Positions 1-10,674 of a stretch of 64,000 nt of DNA are shown piece by piece. Within the stretch, counting starts at the first letter, position 1; each line of letters begins with the position of its first letter. Made by a program: the position numbers and the translations under genes. The notes below the pieces were generated by a model, which was not told the DNA's origin, did no database searches, and worked only from the letters and a program-made list of their open reading frames with translations. The stretch is from NCBI RefSeq assembly GCF_004345025.1, contig NZ_CP037745.1, forward strand, positions 930,001 to 994,000. Reading direction: 5' to 3'. This DNA is from Rheinheimera sp. D18. Its GTDB lineage: Bacteria > Pseudomonadota > Gammaproteobacteria > Enterobacterales > Alteromonadaceae.

Positions 1-1
1 T

Positions 2-1393
2 TATTTCCCGCAATTTTTTACTCAGGTACCGTTAACACCGGCCGAGCAAGGTTGGGTGAGCGAGCATCCTGTATTACGTATTGGCATGTTAAATAATTGG
101 CCACCAATGGAGTTTATAGACACTGATGGCAACCCAGCTGGCGTAACAGTTGATTTGATTAGCTTATTGGGGCAGCGCATTAATGTGCGTTTTGATATTG
201 AGCTGTACGCAAATTTTGACGTGATGCTAGAAGATTTAAAACTAAAAAAACTTGATTTGGTTGCTAACACCTCAGATCAAGAAGACCGACACAGCTATGC
301 ACGGTTTACCGATGAGTTTTGGCCAGCAAAATGGGTGCTAATTAGTAATGATAATCGCGATTTAGTTGTAAGTGCCACTGAGCTTGATGGCAAGCGAATT
401 GCTATTTATAAAGACTATCAAATGGCAAAGCGAATTAATGAGGTCTATCCGCTGATTGATGTCATTCCAGTAAATTCATTACGTGCAGGTTTAGATCTGA
501 TGCAACAGCATAAAGTCGATTTTGTTATGGACTCAGTGGAAACCACCAGTGAAATATTGCGTGAAGCTGGCTATATGTATTTGCGCCTGCAAGTATTGGA
601 CGATTTACCTAGCTACCCATCACTTATTGCAGTGCGTGAAGATTACGCGCCGCTAGTTACGATGCTCAATAAAGGTTTGCGCAGTATTACGGCTGAAGAT
701 CGTCAGCTACTTTACCAAAAATGGTTTAATTTCCAGATTAATCAAGGCATCAATAAAGCCCAGTTACACCAGCTAATGTGGCAAATCGGTGGCGCCGCCG
801 CATTATTAATTGCCGTGGTGTTAGGTTGGAACTTATCACTACGTAGTGAAGTATTATTACGTCGTCAAGCCGAACAAAAAATGCGTTTCATGGCAACGCA
901 TGATGATCTTACCAAGATACCTAATCGCAGCCTGATTAAAGAGAGAATTGAACAAGCGTTGCTGCAGCATGCACGACATAATGAAATATTGGCATTATTA
1001 TTTCTAGATCTTGATGGATTTAAAGAGGTTAACGATCAGTATGGCCATGATATTGGTGATGAGTTGTTACTCAAGTTAGCCGGTATCTTAGGCGAGGCGG
1101 TAAGAAAAAGTGATACTGTAGCTCGTTTTGGTGGCGATGAATTTGCTATTTTATTAACCGGTTTACTAAGCCGCGATGATGCCGCAATTGTCGCTGAAAA
1201 AATATTGCATCAGCTGGCACAGCCATTTGCGCTATCGGTTGGCGAGGTACAAATAAGTGCCAGTATTGGTATTGCTATTTATCCTGACGATGGCACTGAT
1301 TGTGCGAAGCTACTTAAAGTTGCTGATAGCCTGATGTATCGGGTTAAGCAGCAGGGGAAAAATCAATATTGTTTTTCTAAAGCTGTGATTTAG
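2..1393 (+). CDS. Sensory diguanylate cyclase, 5'-truncated
   Basis: The reading frame is open to the left edge of the window, so the N-terminus is missing. The visible part begins with a periplasmic solute-binding (SBP_bac_3) domain (about residues 18-245), introduced by the typical linker ending in PAEQGW before the strand VLRIGML. One membrane segment follows (around 'GGAAALLIAVVLGWNL'), then a cytoplasmic GGDEF domain with an intact GGDEF signature in FGGDEFAIL. It probably senses a small periplasmic ligand and makes cyclic di-GMP. The internal GTG at 56 is not a convincing start because homology-like sequence continues upstream of it. Such proteins often carry two tandem binding domains; the other may lie outside the window. 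The ligand cannot be deduced. Confidence 0.85.
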   Translation, partial: YFPQFFTQVPLTPAEQGWVSEHPVLRIGMLNNWPPMEFIDTDGNPAGVTVDLISLLGQRINVRFDIELYANFDVMLEDLKLKKLDLVANTSDQEDRHSYARFTDEFWPAKWVLISNDNRDLVVSATELDGKRIAIYKDYQMAKRINEVYPLIDVIPVNSLRAGLDLMQQHKVDFVMDSVETTSEILREAGYMYLRLQVLDDLPSYPSLIAVREDYAPLVTMLNKGLRSITAEDRQLLYQKWFNFQINQGINKAQLHQLMWQIGGAAALLIAVVLGWNLSLRSEVLLRRQAEQKMRFMATHDDLTKIPNRSLIKERIEQALLQHARHNEILALLFLDLDGFKEVNDQYGHDIGDELLLKLAGILGEAVRKSDTVARFGGDEFAILLTGLLSRDDAAIVAEKILHQLAQPFALSVGEVQISASIGIAIYPDDGTDCAKLLKVADSLMYRVKQQGKNQYCFSKAVI

Positions 1394-1479
1394 TGAACTG
1401 ACAGTGACATTAAGCGCCATTTCTATATAATTAGCCGTCATTTTAGTACCGCTGATTAGCAAGGTAGAGGGAAGGTTTA

Positions 1480-3258
1480 ATGCGTAGTCATTATTGCGGT
1501 TTATTAACCGCACAGCATGTTGAGCAACAGGTATCTTTATGCGGTTGGGTTAATCGCCGTCGCGATCTGGGTGGGTTAATATTTTTAGACGTACGTGACC
1601 GTGAAGGTATGGTTCAAGTGGTCTGTGATCCAGAACTAAAAGATCTGTTTGACGTGGCCTACACCTTGCGTAATGAATTTTGTATTCAAATTAAAGGCCA
1701 AGTTCGGGCGCGCCCTGCTTCACAAATTAATAAAGACATGGCAACCGGCGAAGTAGAAGTGTATGCCAGTGAGTTAATCATTTTAAATAAAGCTGCGCCG
1801 TTGCCTTTAGACTCTAACCAAAACAACAGTGAAGAGCAGCGTTTAAAGTACCGTTATCTTGATTTACGTCGGCCAATGATGACCGAACGGTTAAAGTTTC
1901 GTGCCAAAGTAACCAGCTTTGTACGTAACTTTATGGATAGCAACGGTTTTATGGATGTGGAAACGCCTATTCTAACTAAGGCTACCCCCGAAGGTGCCCG
2001 TGATTATTTAGTACCTAGCCGTACTCATAAGGGCCAGTTTTTTGCACTGCCACAGTCACCACAGCTGTTTAAACAACTGTTAATGATGTCAGGGTTAGAT
2101 CGCTACTATCAAATTGTTAAGTGTTTTCGCGATGAAGACTTAAGAGCTGATCGCCAGCCTGAATTTACCCAAATTGATATTGAAACCTCGTTTATGTCCT
2201 CAGAGCAGGTAATGACTATTACCGAGCAGATGGTACATAGCATGTTTAAGCAATTGTTAGATATCGATTTAGGTCAGTTTCCGCGAATGACCTACTTTGA
2301 AGCTATGCGCTTATACGGCTCAGATAAGCCAGACTTACGTAACCCAATGCAGTTTGTTGATGTTGCCGATATACTTAAAGACGTTGAGTTTAAAGTGTTC
2401 TCCGGCCCAGCTAACGATGCCAAAGGCCGTGTTGTAGCACTTAAAGTACCTGGTGCGGCAGAAAAGCTATCACGTAAAGATATTGATAATTACACTAGTT
2501 TCGTTGGTATCTATGGCGCTAAAGGCTTAGCTTGGATGAAAGTTAACGACATTACGGCAGGCAGCGAAGGTGTACAGTCACCGGTTGCGAAGTTTTTAAC
2601 GCCAGATATTATCGCCACTATTATTGCTCGCACCGATGCTAAAAATGGTGATTTAATCTTCTTTGCTGCAGATACCTACAAAGTAGTGTGCGAAGCTATG
2701 GGCGCACTGCGCTTAAAGCTAGGTGAAGATTTAGCTATTACACAAGACAGCTGGAAGCCGCTTTGGGTAGTCGATTTCCCAATGTTTGAAGAAAACGATG
2801 ATGGCAGCTTTTCTGCAGTACACCATCCATTTACCTCTCCACTTGATACTGCAGCATTTTTAACTACTGCTAACAATGAGTTAGACTTAGGCAAGTTATT
2901 ATCTAATGCCTATGATATGGTGTTAAATGGCACCGAGTTAGGCGGTGGTTCGGTACGTATTCATACTGCTGAAGTACAAGCTAAAGTGTTCACCTTGCTT
3001 GGCATTAGTGATGAAGAGGCTAACGAAAAATTTGGTTTCTTACTCGAAGCGCTAAGATATGGTGCGCCGCCGCATGCTGGTTTAGCCTTTGGTTTAGACC
3101 GTTTGGTTATGCTAATGACCGGTGCAACTTCTATTCGTGATGTAATGGCATTTCCTAAAACAGCTAGTGCAGCATGTCCACTTACCGACGCACCAGGTGC
3201 CGCTAACCCAGCACAATTAGCCGAGTTGGGTATTAGTGTAGTAGCTAAACCGCAGTAA
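1480..3258 (+). CDS. aspS: Aspartyl-tRNA synthetase
   Basis: Charges tRNA-Asp with aspartate in the cytoplasm. The 592-residue length is normal for the bacterial type. The N-terminal OB-fold anticodon-binding domain is recognisable ([12 protein letters not shown], about residues 22-33). Class II motif 2 is [18 protein letters not shown] near residue 216, and motif 3 is [12 protein letters not shown] near residue 533. The bacterial insertion domain lies between about residues 290 and 410. The start ATG follows an AGAGGGAAGG ribosome-binding sequence. It is upstream of yebC in the usual gammaproteobacterial order. Confidence 0.98.
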   Translation: MRSHYCGLLTAQHVEQQVSLCGWVNRRRDLGGLIFLDVRDREGMVQVVCDPELKDLFDVAYTLRNEFCIQIKGQVRARPASQINKDMATGEVEVYASELIILNKAAPLPLDSNQNNSEEQRLKYRYLDLRRPMMTERLKFRAKVTSFVRNFMDSNGFMDVETPILTKATPEGARDYLVPSRTHKGQFFALPQSPQLFKQLLMMSGLDRYYQIVKCFRDEDLRADRQPEFTQIDIETSFMSSEQVMTITEQMVHSMFKQLLDIDLGQFPRMTYFEAMRLYGSDKPDLRNPMQFVDVADILKDVEFKVFSGPANDAKGRVVALKVPGAAEKLSRKDIDNYTSFVGIYGAKGLAWMKVNDITAGSEGVQSPVAKFLTPDIIATIIARTDAKNGDLIFFAADTYKVVCEAMGALRLKLGEDLAITQDSWKPLWVVDFPMFEENDDGSFSAVHHPFTSPLDTAAFLTTANNELDLGKLLSNAYDMVLNGTELGGGSVRIHTAEVQAKVFTLLGISDEEANEKFGFLLEALRYGAPPHAGLAFGLDRLVMLMTGATSIRDVMAFPKTASAACPLTDAPGAANPAQLAELGISVVAKPQ

Positions 3259-3286
3259 TTATTCGTATTGTTTTACCCGCGTAGCC

Positions 3287-3308
3287 GTGGCAGCAATCTA
3301 GCTGCCAC
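3287..3308 (+). other. Stem-loop between aspS and yebC
   Basis: A perfect 8-bp stem (GTGGCAGC / GCTGCCAC) with a 6-nt loop sits just before the yebC ribosome-binding site. No T-tract follows, so it is not a convincing terminator. It could be an attenuator or an mRNA-processing/stability element between the two genes. Confidence 0.4.
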
Positions 3309-3325
3309 AATTTAAGGAGTAAATA

Positions 3326-4069
3326 ATGGCCGGCCATAGTAAATGGGCGAACATGAAGCATCGTAAAGCACGTCAGGATGCTAAAAAAAGTAAAATTTTC
3401 ACAAAAATTATCCGCGAGCTTACGGTTGCTGCAAGGCAAAACCCCGATGTCACTATGAACCCTCGTCTGCGCTTAGCCGTAGATAAAGCCTTATCTGAAA
3501 ACATGACGCGTGACACCATTGACCGAGCGGTAAAGCGCGGTGCTGGCGCTAGTGAAAGTGAGAACTACGAAGAGCTGGTTTATGAAGGCTATGGTCCAAA
3601 TGGTGTCGCCGTAATTGTTGAAACCATGACCGATAATCATAAGCGTACCGTAGCTGATGTGCGTCACGCGTTTACTAAACACGGTGGCAGTTTAGGTACG
3701 TCTGGCTCAGTAGCTTATTTATTTACCCGACGAGGTATATTGGTATTTGCGCCAGACACGGATGAAGATGCCTTAATGGAAGTCGCATTAAATGCCGGCG
3801 CTGAAGATATTGTCAGTGATGCTGATGGCAGTATTGAGGTATTTACCACGGTAGATACCTTCACCGATGTTAAAGATGCACTGTCTGCTGCTGGTTTTAA
3901 TGCCGATAGTAGTGACGTTACCTTGGTACCTGCAACCCGAGCAGAATTGGATGCTGAACATGTTACGGCATTTTTTAAGTTGCTTGATCAACTTGAAGAT
4001 TCGGATGACGTACAAAACGTTTACCACAATGCCGAGATCAGTGATGAGCTGATGGCAGAGCATAGTTAA
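3326..4069 (+). CDS. yebC: YebC/PmpR/TACO1 family protein
   Basis: Member of the YebC family, best known as DNA-binding transcriptional regulators and, from recent work, as ribosome-associated factors that relieve stalling at proline stretches. The signature start [14 protein letters not shown] and the [18 protein letters not shown] helix are present, and the 247-residue length is standard. It has an AAGGAG ribosome-binding site 7 nt upstream and lies 2 nt before ruvC, the conserved yebC-ruvC linkage. A divergent YebC paralogue is encoded at 57933-58637 on the other strand. Confidence 0.96.
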   Translation: MAGHSKWANMKHRKARQDAKKSKIFTKIIRELTVAARQNPDVTMNPRLRLAVDKALSENMTRDTIDRAVKRGAGASESENYEELVYEGYGPNGVAVIVETMTDNHKRTVADVRHAFTKHGGSLGTSGSVAYLFTRRGILVFAPDTDEDALMEVALNAGAEDIVSDADGSIEVFTTVDTFTDVKDALSAAGFNADSSDVTLVPATRAELDAEHVTAFFKLLDQLEDSDDVQNVYHNAEISDELMAEHS

Positions 4070-4071
4070 GC

Positions 4072-4596
4072 GTGAATATTATTCTGGGTATTGACCCAGG
4101 CAGCCGTTTAACCGGTTATGGTGTAGTACGCCAAAATGGTTCTAAATTTGAATACGTTGCCAGTGGCTGTATTCGCCTAAACACTGCCGATTTTCTACCT
4201 GAACGGCTGCTTGATATCTTTAATGGTGTTAGCGAAATTATTGCGCAAACCCAACCGACTATTTTTGCCATTGAACAAGTGTTTATGGCGCGCAACCCTG
4301 ACTCAGCACTAAAGTTAGGTCAGGCTCGTGGTGCAGCAATAGTTGCGGCAAAAAATGCGGGGCTAGAGGTGTATGAATACTCAGCGCGGCAGGTTAAACA
4401 GTCGGTAGTAGGCACCGGCGCAGCTGATAAAGCGCAGGTGCAACATATGGTGCGCACACTACTAAAGCTGCCGGCTAACCCACAGGCTGACGCTGCCGAT
4501 GCGCTTGCAGTAGCACTTTGTCATGGGCATACTCAGCAAAGTTTAATTAGCCTAGCCGGCCAAGCGCGTAAAACCGTGCGTGGTCGTTTACGCTAG
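4072..4596 (+). CDS. ruvC: Holliday junction endonuclease RuvC
   Basis: Resolves Holliday junctions by paired nicks during recombinational repair, with RuvAB. The four acidic catalytic positions are visible: Asp in GIDPGS at residue 7, Glu in AIEQVF near 66, and the two Asp residues of [10 protein letters not shown] near 138-141. It uses a GTG start 2 nt after the yebC stop, so translation is probably coupled. Length (174 aa) is normal. Confidence 0.97.
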   Translation: MNIILGIDPGSRLTGYGVVRQNGSKFEYVASGCIRLNTADFLPERLLDIFNGVSEIIAQTQPTIFAIEQVFMARNPDSALKLGQARGAAIVAAKNAGLEVYEYSARQVKQSVVGTGAADKAQVQHMVRTLLKLPANPQADAADALAVALCHGHTQQSLISLAGQARKTVRGRLR

Positions 4597-4633
4597 CATT
4601 GGTATTTACTGGGTAGAACCCTAAGCAGACCCT

Positions 4634-5254
4634 ATGATTGGACGTTTACGCGGCATCTTGCTAGAAAAGCAGGCCCCTGATTTATTAATAGAAGTAGCCG
4701 GCGTTGGTTATGAAGTGCAGCTGCCACTTACCAGTTTTTATAAGTTACCGGCGACAGGCGAAGAAGCCATAATTTATATCCACTTTGTGGTGCGTGAAGA
4801 CGCGCAGTTGCTTTATGGTTTCGTCAATCAGAACGAACGGGCGCTGTTTCGCCAACTGATCAAAGCCAATGGTGTTGGCCCAAAATTAGCGCTAACAATA
4901 TTATCTGGCATGACAGCACAGCAGTTTGTGCACTGTGTACAGCAAAGTGATGTTAGTACCTTAGTAAAATTACCTGGTGTCGGCAAAAAAACCGCAGAGC
5001 GCTTAGTGGTAGAAATGCGTGACAGGTTAAAAGACTGGGGCGTAGCGCCTAATACGCCAGTAACCGATGGCATGCTATTGCAAGATGATGAAGCCATATT
5101 TAGCCCTGTAGCAACTGCAGAGCAGGACGCAGTAAGTGCTTTAGTTTCATTAGGCTACAGCCAGTTACAGGCTGATAAAGCGGTGCGGAAAATTAAACAA
5201 AACGATATGAGCAGTGAGCAGCTAATTAAGGCCGCACTGCGGAGCATGATGTAA
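4634..5254 (+). CDS. ruvA: Holliday junction branch migration protein RuvA
   Basis: Binds four-way junctions as a tetramer and loads the RuvB motor. The N-terminal OB fold begins [12 protein letters not shown]; two helix-hairpin-helix motifs are visible ([10 protein letters not shown] and [12 protein letters not shown]). The C-terminal domain III (about residues 155-206) that contacts RuvB ends in AALRSMM. At 206 residues it is full length. It is followed 3 nt later by ruvB. Confidence 0.97.
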   Translation: MIGRLRGILLEKQAPDLLIEVAGVGYEVQLPLTSFYKLPATGEEAIIYIHFVVREDAQLLYGFVNQNERALFRQLIKANGVGPKLALTILSGMTAQQFVHCVQQSDVSTLVKLPGVGKKTAERLVVEMRDRLKDWGVAPNTPVTDGMLLQDDEAIFSPVATAEQDAVSALVSLGYSQLQADKAVRKIKQNDMSSEQLIKAALRSMM

Positions 5255-5257
5255 ACC

Positions 5258-6268
5258 ATGATAGAAGCCGATCGTTTAATTCAAACCAGTGCCACGCGTG
5301 AAGACGAAGTTATTGACCGCGCTATTCGGCCAAAAACGCTTGCCGATTACACTGGGCAAGAACACGTTTGCCAGCAAATGGCTATTTTTATTGAAGCCGC
5401 AAGAAGGCGGGGTGATCCGCTAGATCATCTATTGATATTTGGCCCGCCAGGCTTGGGTAAAACTACGCTAGCCATGATTGTCGCCAACGAAATGGGCGTA
5501 AACATAAAAAGCACTTCCGGCCCAGTATTAGAAAAAGCGGGCGATTTAGCGGCACTGTTAACTAACCTTGAACCGAATGATGTGTTATTTATTGACGAAA
5601 TTCATCGCTTAAGCCCGATAGTTGAAGAAATTCTTTATCCCGCGATGGAAGACTATCAGCTAGATATTATGATTGGCGAAGGTCCTGCTGCGCGCTCTAT
5701 CAAGCTCGACTTGCCGCCGTTTACCTTAGTAGGTGCGACCACTAGAGCTGGGGCGTTAACCTCGCCATTGCGAGACCGCTTTGGCATTGTGCAGCGTTTA
5801 GAATTTTATAAAGTAGAAGAGCTTACGCAAATTATTATGCGTTCAGCGCACTTTCTTAATTTAGTATTAGACGAAGCAGGCGCTTCTGAAATTGCCAAGC
5901 GCTCGCGCGGCACGCCGCGTATTGCTAATCGGTTATTACGTCGGGTGCGCGATTACGCCCAAGTTAAAGCTGACGGTCAAGTGACGGTGGCGGTGGCCGC
6001 AGAAGCTTTACAAATGGTTGATGTTGACGCCGAAGGTTTTGATTACATGGATCGCAAGTTAATACTGGCCATTATTGAAAAATTTATGGGAGGGCCAGTG
6101 GGTCTAGATAACCTTGCCGCGGCTATAGGCGAAGAAAAAGACACCATCGAAGATGTGATCGAACCCTTTTTAATTCAGCAAGGTTTTATTCAGCGCACAC
6201 CTCGAGGCCGTATTGCTTCACCTCGTGCGTATTTACACTTTGGTTTTGATTTGCCAAAAACAGAATAA
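5258..6268 (+). CDS. ruvB: Holliday junction branch migration helicase RuvB
   Basis: AAA+ ATPase that drives branch migration with RuvA. Walker A is [11 protein letters not shown] near residue 63, Walker B is LFIDEIHR near 110, and sensor/arginine region GATTRAG is near 160. The C-terminal winged helix ends in [13 protein letters not shown]. Length (336 aa) matches the family. It closes the ruvCAB cluster; an inverted repeat with an adjoining A-tract lies immediately downstream. Confidence 0.98.
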   Translation: MIEADRLIQTSATREDEVIDRAIRPKTLADYTGQEHVCQQMAIFIEAARRRGDPLDHLLIFGPPGLGKTTLAMIVANEMGVNIKSTSGPVLEKAGDLAALLTNLEPNDVLFIDEIHRLSPIVEEILYPAMEDYQLDIMIGEGPAARSIKLDLPPFTLVGATTRAGALTSPLRDRFGIVQRLEFYKVEELTQIIMRSAHFLNLVLDEAGASEIAKRSRGTPRIANRLLRRVRDYAQVKADGQVTVAVAAEALQMVDVDAEGFDYMDRKLILAIIEKFMGGPVGLDNLAAAIGEEKDTIEDVIEPFLIQQGFIQRTPRGRIASPRAYLHFGFDLPKTE

Positions 6269-6293
6269 AAAAAAGCCCACTCAGTGAGTGGGC
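6267..6293 (-). terminator. Rho-independent terminator facing left
   Basis: GCCCACTCA and TGAGTGGGC form a hairpin whose left side abuts eight A residues, so on the minus strand it reads as stem-loop plus U-tract. No T-tract follows on the plus strand. It therefore terminates leftward transcription toward the 3' end of ruvB; no protein gene on the minus strand here would need it. Confidence 0.65.
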
Positions 6294-6603
6294 AAAGCAA
6301 CAAGTTGAAGACGAGCTTCAAAAATCCAGGGAACATGTTAAAACAGCAACAAAATTTGGTGAAAACACAAACCTTATTACCAAGTGATCTTTACTAAGAT
6401 TCAGCAGAAGCTCTGCTGTTTCTTTGCGCTAGCTCAGAACACATGCGTATGATAGTTACTTAGAGTAATAACTTCAAACGAGAAAAATTAGCTCTTTGCC
6501 ATTAAAAAAACTAATGAATGCTTGTGCTGATTAAAGGTAAATTTAAATAGGGCAGTGATACGGCCAGCTTTAGAGCCGTCTATTCATGCAAGGTTAATTT
6601 AAA
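6267..6603 (-). ncRNA. Candidate minus-strand small RNA
   Basis: The ruvB-ybgC gap (6269-6847) has no convincing protein gene. On the minus strand a perfect TATAAT lies at 6610-6615 and a strong terminator at 6267-6293, predicting a transcript of about 335 nt. Internal short hairpins are present (CAGCAG/CTGCTG near 6400-6420; TGAAG/CTTCA near 6306-6320). The -35 region is weak. It does not resemble tmRNA, 6S, RNase P RNA or Spot 42. This is an inference from promoter and terminator placement only. Confidence 0.3.
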
Positions 6604-6847
6604 ACGCGGATTATAGGACGCATTACTTTTTATTAATGTAGTTCAGTATTGTCTGTTCGTCGCGCTAAACTGTGTTTTGGTCGGCAAGATGAAAATAGTG
6701 AAACTAATTGTGTAAATAGTAGTCAACAGAAACGCTATAAAAATACAAGTAGCCGTGAAAGAAAAATATAGTTAGGTTTCGCTTGCACAAGTGATTGAGT
6801 TACTACCTTGGCGCATTTATCATATACAACAATTAAAGCGAATAGTC

Positions 6848-7258
6848 ATGTCTGAAACAATCTTTACATTCCCCGTACGCGTGTACTACGAAGATACCGA
6901 TGCTGGTGGGATTGTTTACTACGCAAATTATTTAAAATTTTTTGAAAGAGCGCGCACCGAATGGCTGCGCGCCCTAGGTGTTGAGCAAGATTTGTTATTG
7001 TCAAAAAATATTGCTTTTGTTGTTACGCAAGTTTTAATGGATTATAAAAAGCCGGCAAAATTTAATGATTTATTGACGGTTTCTAGTCAAATCAGTACTT
7101 TAAAACAAGTTAGCATGGTTTTTGCGCAAAATGTGTACAATAGTAACGGCGAACTACATTGCTCGGCACAAATTAAAGTAGCCTGTGTTGAAGTACAAGA
7201 AATGAAAGCTAGGGCAATTCCAGCAGAAGTATTAGAGGTGTTAAAACGTGGCAGGTAA
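6848..7258 (+). CDS. ybgC: Acyl-CoA thioesterase YbgC (Tol-Pal associated)
   Basis: Hotdog-fold thioesterase, first gene of the tol-pal operon. The signature [18 protein letters not shown], with the catalytic Asp, is near the N-terminus. I place the start at the ATG giving MSETIFTF (136 aa, close to the 134 aa of the E. coli protein); a GTG 57 nt upstream would add an unsupported extension. It overlaps tolQ by 11 nt. The family hydrolyses acyl-CoA or acyl-ACP; its exact contribution to Tol-Pal is not settled. Confidence 0.93.
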   Translation: MSETIFTFPVRVYYEDTDAGGIVYYANYLKFFERARTEWLRALGVEQDLLLSKNIAFVVTQVLMDYKKPAKFNDLLTVSSQISTLKQVSMVFAQNVYNSNGELHCSAQIKVACVEVQEMKARAIPAEVLEVLKRGR

Positions 7259-7937
7259 AATTTCGATTTTAAGTTTACTCATAGAAGCCAGCTTTGTAGT
7301 GCAATTGGTGATGTTAATTTTGCTGGCAATGTCGGTAATGTCGTGGACCATGATTTTTCGCCGTCGTAAGGCCTTAAGTGATGCTGTGACTGAAGCGAAA
7401 AAATTTGAAGACAAGTTTTGGTCAGGTATTGATTTATCTAAGTTATATAACGAAGTTAGCGCCCGTACTAATAATCATGGTTTAGAAACCCTGTTTAAGT
7501 CAGGCTTTAAAGAGTTTGCCCGCTTGCATAAAACCAACAGTCGTCAACCTGCCGCAGTAATGGAAGGCACGCAGCGCGCGATGCGGGTTGGTTTGTCTCG
7601 CGAAGTCGAGCGACTAGAAATGCATTTGCCGTTTTTAGCTACTGTAGGCTCGATTAGTCCCTATATCGGTTTATTTGGTACGGTATGGGGCATCATGAAT
7701 TCATTTATTGCGCTAGGTGCGGTAGAGCAAGCCACATTATCTATGGTAGCACCAGGTATTGCTGAGGCGCTTATTGCTACCGCTATTGGTTTATTTGCCG
7801 CAATACCCGCTGTTATTGCTTACAATAAATTTTCGCATCAGGTCGAATCATTAGAAAGCAGCTATGCCAACTTTGTTGAAGAATTTGCAAATATTTTGCA
7901 TCGTCAAGCTGTGTCTAGCAGTGGAGATGCGGCCTAA
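7248..7937 (+). CDS. tolQ: Tol-Pal inner-membrane proton channel subunit TolQ
   Basis: Inner-membrane protein that with TolR harvests the proton motive force to energise TolA, maintaining the outer membrane and constriction at division. Three membrane segments are visible: about residues 15-35 ([17 protein letters not shown]), 130-155 ([19 protein letters not shown]) and 165-190 ([20 protein letters not shown]). It starts with GTG behind an AGAGGTG ribosome-binding site inside the end of ybgC. 229 residues is normal. Confidence 0.96.
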   Translation: MAGKISILSLLIEASFVVQLVMLILLAMSVMSWTMIFRRRKALSDAVTEAKKFEDKFWSGIDLSKLYNEVSARTNNHGLETLFKSGFKEFARLHKTNSRQPAAVMEGTQRAMRVGLSREVERLEMHLPFLATVGSISPYIGLFGTVWGIMNSFIALGAVEQATLSMVAPGIAEALIATAIGLFAAIPAVIAYNKFSHQVESLESSYANFVEEFANILHRQAVSSSGDAA

Positions 7938-8368
7938 TGTATGTACGGAAGAAGCGACGATTAAAGGCAGAAATTAACGTCGTGCCTTACATTGACGTTA
8001 TGTTAGTGCTGTTGGTCATATTTATGATTACCACACCACTGATTACCCAAGGGGTAAAAGTGGAATTACCTAAATCTGACGCTCAGCCTATAAAGCAGAT
8101 GCAAGATGGTAAAACACCCTTAGTGGCGACGGTAGATCAAGATGGGCTGTATTACTTTGAAAAAGACAGTAAACAGCAAGGTCCGTTTACCGCTGCTGAG
8201 TTAACGGTAGAAGTAGCCAGCTGGTTGAAAATTGAGCCTGGCACTCAAGTAATTGTTAAAGGTGATGGCAGAGTAACCTACGACGCCATTATCCGCTTAA
8301 TTAATGTATTAAAAGGCGCCGGTGCACCTGCAGTTGGTTTAATGACCGATAACCTGGACTCGAAGTGA
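7937..8368 (+). CDS. tolR: Tol-Pal stator subunit TolR
   Basis: ExbD/TolR family. A short basic N-terminus is followed by one membrane helix (about residues 18-38) with the key proton-path Asp in NVVPYIDVMLVLLVIF, then a periplasmic domain with the family motif VIVKGDGRVTYD. 143 residues. It shares one base with the tolQ stop (TAATG), so translation is coupled. Confidence 0.96.
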   Translation: MYVRKKRRLKAEINVVPYIDVMLVLLVIFMITTPLITQGVKVELPKSDAQPIKQMQDGKTPLVATVDQDGLYYFEKDSKQQGPFTAAELTVEVASWLKIEPGTQVIVKGDGRVTYDAIIRLINVLKGAGAPAVGLMTDNLDSK

Positions 8369-8369
8369 T

Positions 8370-9287
8370 ATGTCAGTGAAAGTTGACCCGCCACTAGCAA
8401 AATCGTTTGGGCTGCATTTAGTTATTCTGCTGTTATTAGTTTTTGGTGCTGATTTTTCCAGTACGCCAGAAATGGTTACGGTAAGTTTAGAGTCTGAAGG
8501 CAAAGCACCAATAGAAGCGGTAGCGGTAGATGAAAAGGCACTGAATGAGCGCGTGCAGCAAATGCAAAAAGAACGTGATTCAGTTAAAGCAGCCGAAGAA
8601 AAGCGTATTCGTGATTTAGAGCGACGTGCTGAGCAGGCAGAAAAAAATCGTACCGCTGAAGAGCAGCGTCTAAAGCGCGTAGCGGAAGAAAAACGCCAAG
8701 CAGACGCCGAGGCTAAGCAAGCTAAAGCTGCTGCTGCAGATGCAAAAAAACTGCAACAGCAAGAAAACGCCAAGGCAAAACAAGCTGAAGAAGCGCGTAA
8801 AGCTAAAGAGCAAGAACGTAAACAAGCCGAAGATGCAGCCAAAGCAGCCGAGCAAAAGCGTAAAGCTGAGCAAGATGCAGCAGAAAAGGCTAAAGCAGAG
8901 CGTGAACGCCAAGCGGCCGAAGCTAAGCAAAAAGCTGAGCAAGAACGTTCAATGCAAGAACAAATGGAAAAAGAAGCCCAAGCACGCTCAGCTGCGCGCT
9001 CAAAGCAAGCAGCAACAGAAGTGCAACGTTACATTGCCTTGATTTCTGATGCAGTTGACCGAGCGTTGTACAAAGACGAGAGTATGCGTGGCAAGTCATG
9101 TTCAGTGAACATTCGTTTGGCAACAACAGGTTTTGTTACTAATGTTAAGGTGCTTGGTGGTGATAGTAACGTATGTGATTCAGCAGTACGTGCCATTAAT
9201 CGTATCGGCAGTATGCCAATGTCATCAGAACCAGATGTGTATGAAAAGTTGAAAGACATAACATTTAGGGTGGAGCCAAAGTTTTGA
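8370..9287 (+). CDS. tolA: Tol-Pal energy transducer TolA
   Basis: Spans the periplasm and links TolQR to TolB/Pal. One N-terminal membrane helix (about residues 11-30, [18 protein letters not shown]) is followed by a long Ala/Lys/Glu/Gln-rich coiled-coil domain II (about 60-215). The globular domain III contains SCSVNIRL and [12 protein letters not shown], the paired-cysteine fold of TolA C-terminal domains. 305 residues. The biased composition generates long meaningless open frames on both strands here. Confidence 0.96.
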   Translation: MSVKVDPPLAKSFGLHLVILLLLVFGADFSSTPEMVTVSLESEGKAPIEAVAVDEKALNERVQQMQKERDSVKAAEEKRIRDLERRAEQAEKNRTAEEQRLKRVAEEKRQADAEAKQAKAAAADAKKLQQQENAKAKQAEEARKAKEQERKQAEDAAKAAEQKRKAEQDAAEKAKAERERQAAEAKQKAEQERSMQEQMEKEAQARSAARSKQAATEVQRYIALISDAVDRALYKDESMRGKSCSVNIRLATTGFVTNVKVLGGDSNVCDSAVRAINRIGSMPMSSEPDVYEKLKDITFRVEPKF

Positions 9288-10630
9288 ATATAGTTAAGTT
9301 ATTGAGTGTTTTATTCGTTGCATTATTGTTTAGTGTAAAAGTGCAAGCATCGTTAGAGATCGTCATTACTGGTGGTGTTGATTCAGGCCGGCCAATTGCA
9401 ATAGTGCCATTTACGTTTAAAGGTGCAACTTTGCCTAATCAGCGGCTGGACGAAATTGTTGCTGCCGACTTAATGCGCAGTGGTAAGTTTAGCCCGTTGA
9501 CCAGTATTAAAATGCCACAGCGGCCACAAAATGCCGCACAGGTAGACTTTGCCGCATGGGCAAAAGAAGGCGTTGAAGCCATAGTTGTAGGCCAAATTAC
9601 CGAAGTTGGTATTGATCGTTACTCAGTAAGCTTTGAGCTAATAGACATATTAAAAGGCAGTAGCGGTGCTAATAGGCAAGCATTAAATGCTGGACGTATA
9701 GTTAGTAGTGGCGATTTTATTTTAGATAGTCGCGAAACAACAATAAATGGCAGCCAGTTTCGCCAGTACGCACATCGCATTAGTGACATCGTATACGAGA
9801 AGTTAACCGGTGAACGCGGTGCATTTTTAACAAAAATTGCTTATGTCTTGGTAAACCGCAAATTAGAGTTCTCGCATCAGTTGGTGGTTGCTGATTATGA
9901 CGGTGCTAACGAGCAAGTGTTGTTGCGCTCAAAAGAGCCATTAATGTCGCCAAGTTGGTCGCCGGATGGCACTAAGCTGGCGTATGTCACTTTTGAAAAG
10001 CGTCAATCACAAATTTATATACAAGATATTTATACTGGCCGTCGTTCAATGTTAAGTAGTACGCCTGGTATTAATGGTGCGCCAGTATGGTCACCGGATG
10101 GTAAAAAGATGGCCATGGTGTTGTCAAAAGATGGCAATACTGAAATCTATACTATGGACGTTAACAGCAAAGCCTTAACTCGGTTAACTAACCATAGGGC
10201 AATTGATACTGAGCCATCTTGGTCGCCAGATGGTAAGGAGCTGTTGTTCAGTTCTGAGCGCGGTGGCAATCCACAACTTTATAGCGTAAATTTATTAACA
10301 GGAGCGACCAAACGTTTGACCTTTGAAGGTGAAATGAATTTGGCTGGCTCTTATACACCGGATGGTAATTCGGTGGTGATGGTTAACCGTATTCGGGGGC
10401 AGTATAATATTGCAAAAATGGACCGTAAAACCCACTTTTTGCAAGTATTAACCAAAACTACTCTGGATGAGTCACCTAGCGTGGCACCAAACGGTTCAAT
10501 GATCATTTACAGCACTATGCATGGTTCTATGCAAGTGTTAGCACTGGTTTCTATGGATGGTCGTTTTAAAGCACGACTACCGGCGGTTGAAGGACAAGTT
10601 AAATCGCCGGCTTGGTCGCCGTTTTTATAG
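9284..10630 (+). CDS. tolB: Tol-Pal periplasmic beta-propeller TolB
   Basis: Periplasmic protein that binds Pal and TolA. It has a signal peptide (cleavage likely after KVQA near residue 22), an N-terminal alpha/beta domain, and a six-bladed propeller marked by repeated WSPDG motifs ([30 protein letters not shown]). 448 residues. It overlaps tolA by 4 nt (ATGA-type coupling at the tolA stop). Confidence 0.97.
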   Translation: MNIVKLLSVLFVALLFSVKVQASLEIVITGGVDSGRPIAIVPFTFKGATLPNQRLDEIVAADLMRSGKFSPLTSIKMPQRPQNAAQVDFAAWAKEGVEAIVVGQITEVGIDRYSVSFELIDILKGSSGANRQALNAGRIVSSGDFILDSRETTINGSQFRQYAHRISDIVYEKLTGERGAFLTKIAYVLVNRKLEFSHQLVVADYDGANEQVLLRSKEPLMSPSWSPDGTKLAYVTFEKRQSQIYIQDIYTGRRSMLSSTPGINGAPVWSPDGKKMAMVLSKDGNTEIYTMDVNSKALTRLTNHRAIDTEPSWSPDGKELLFSSERGGNPQLYSVNLLTGATKRLTFEGEMNLAGSYTPDGNSVVMVNRIRGQYNIAKMDRKTHFLQVLTKTTLDESPSVAPNGSMIIYSTMHGSMQVLALVSMDGRFKARLPAVEGQVKSPAWSPFL

Positions 10631-10674
10631 AAAAACAAGATAGTTATTACATTAAAATACTAAGGACAAAAGTC

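Noticed and set aside
6267-6603. Considered tmRNA, 6S RNA or RNase P RNA for the ruvB-ybgC gap
   Set aside because: The conserved ends of tmRNA and RNase P RNA and the 6S fold are not seen; only a generic small RNA is supportable.
8339-8842. A long open frame on the minus strand inside tolA
   Set aside because: It is a shadow of the Ala/Lys/Glu-rich coiled-coil codons of tolA; its product is low-complexity Ser/Cys/Ala with no ribosome-binding site.
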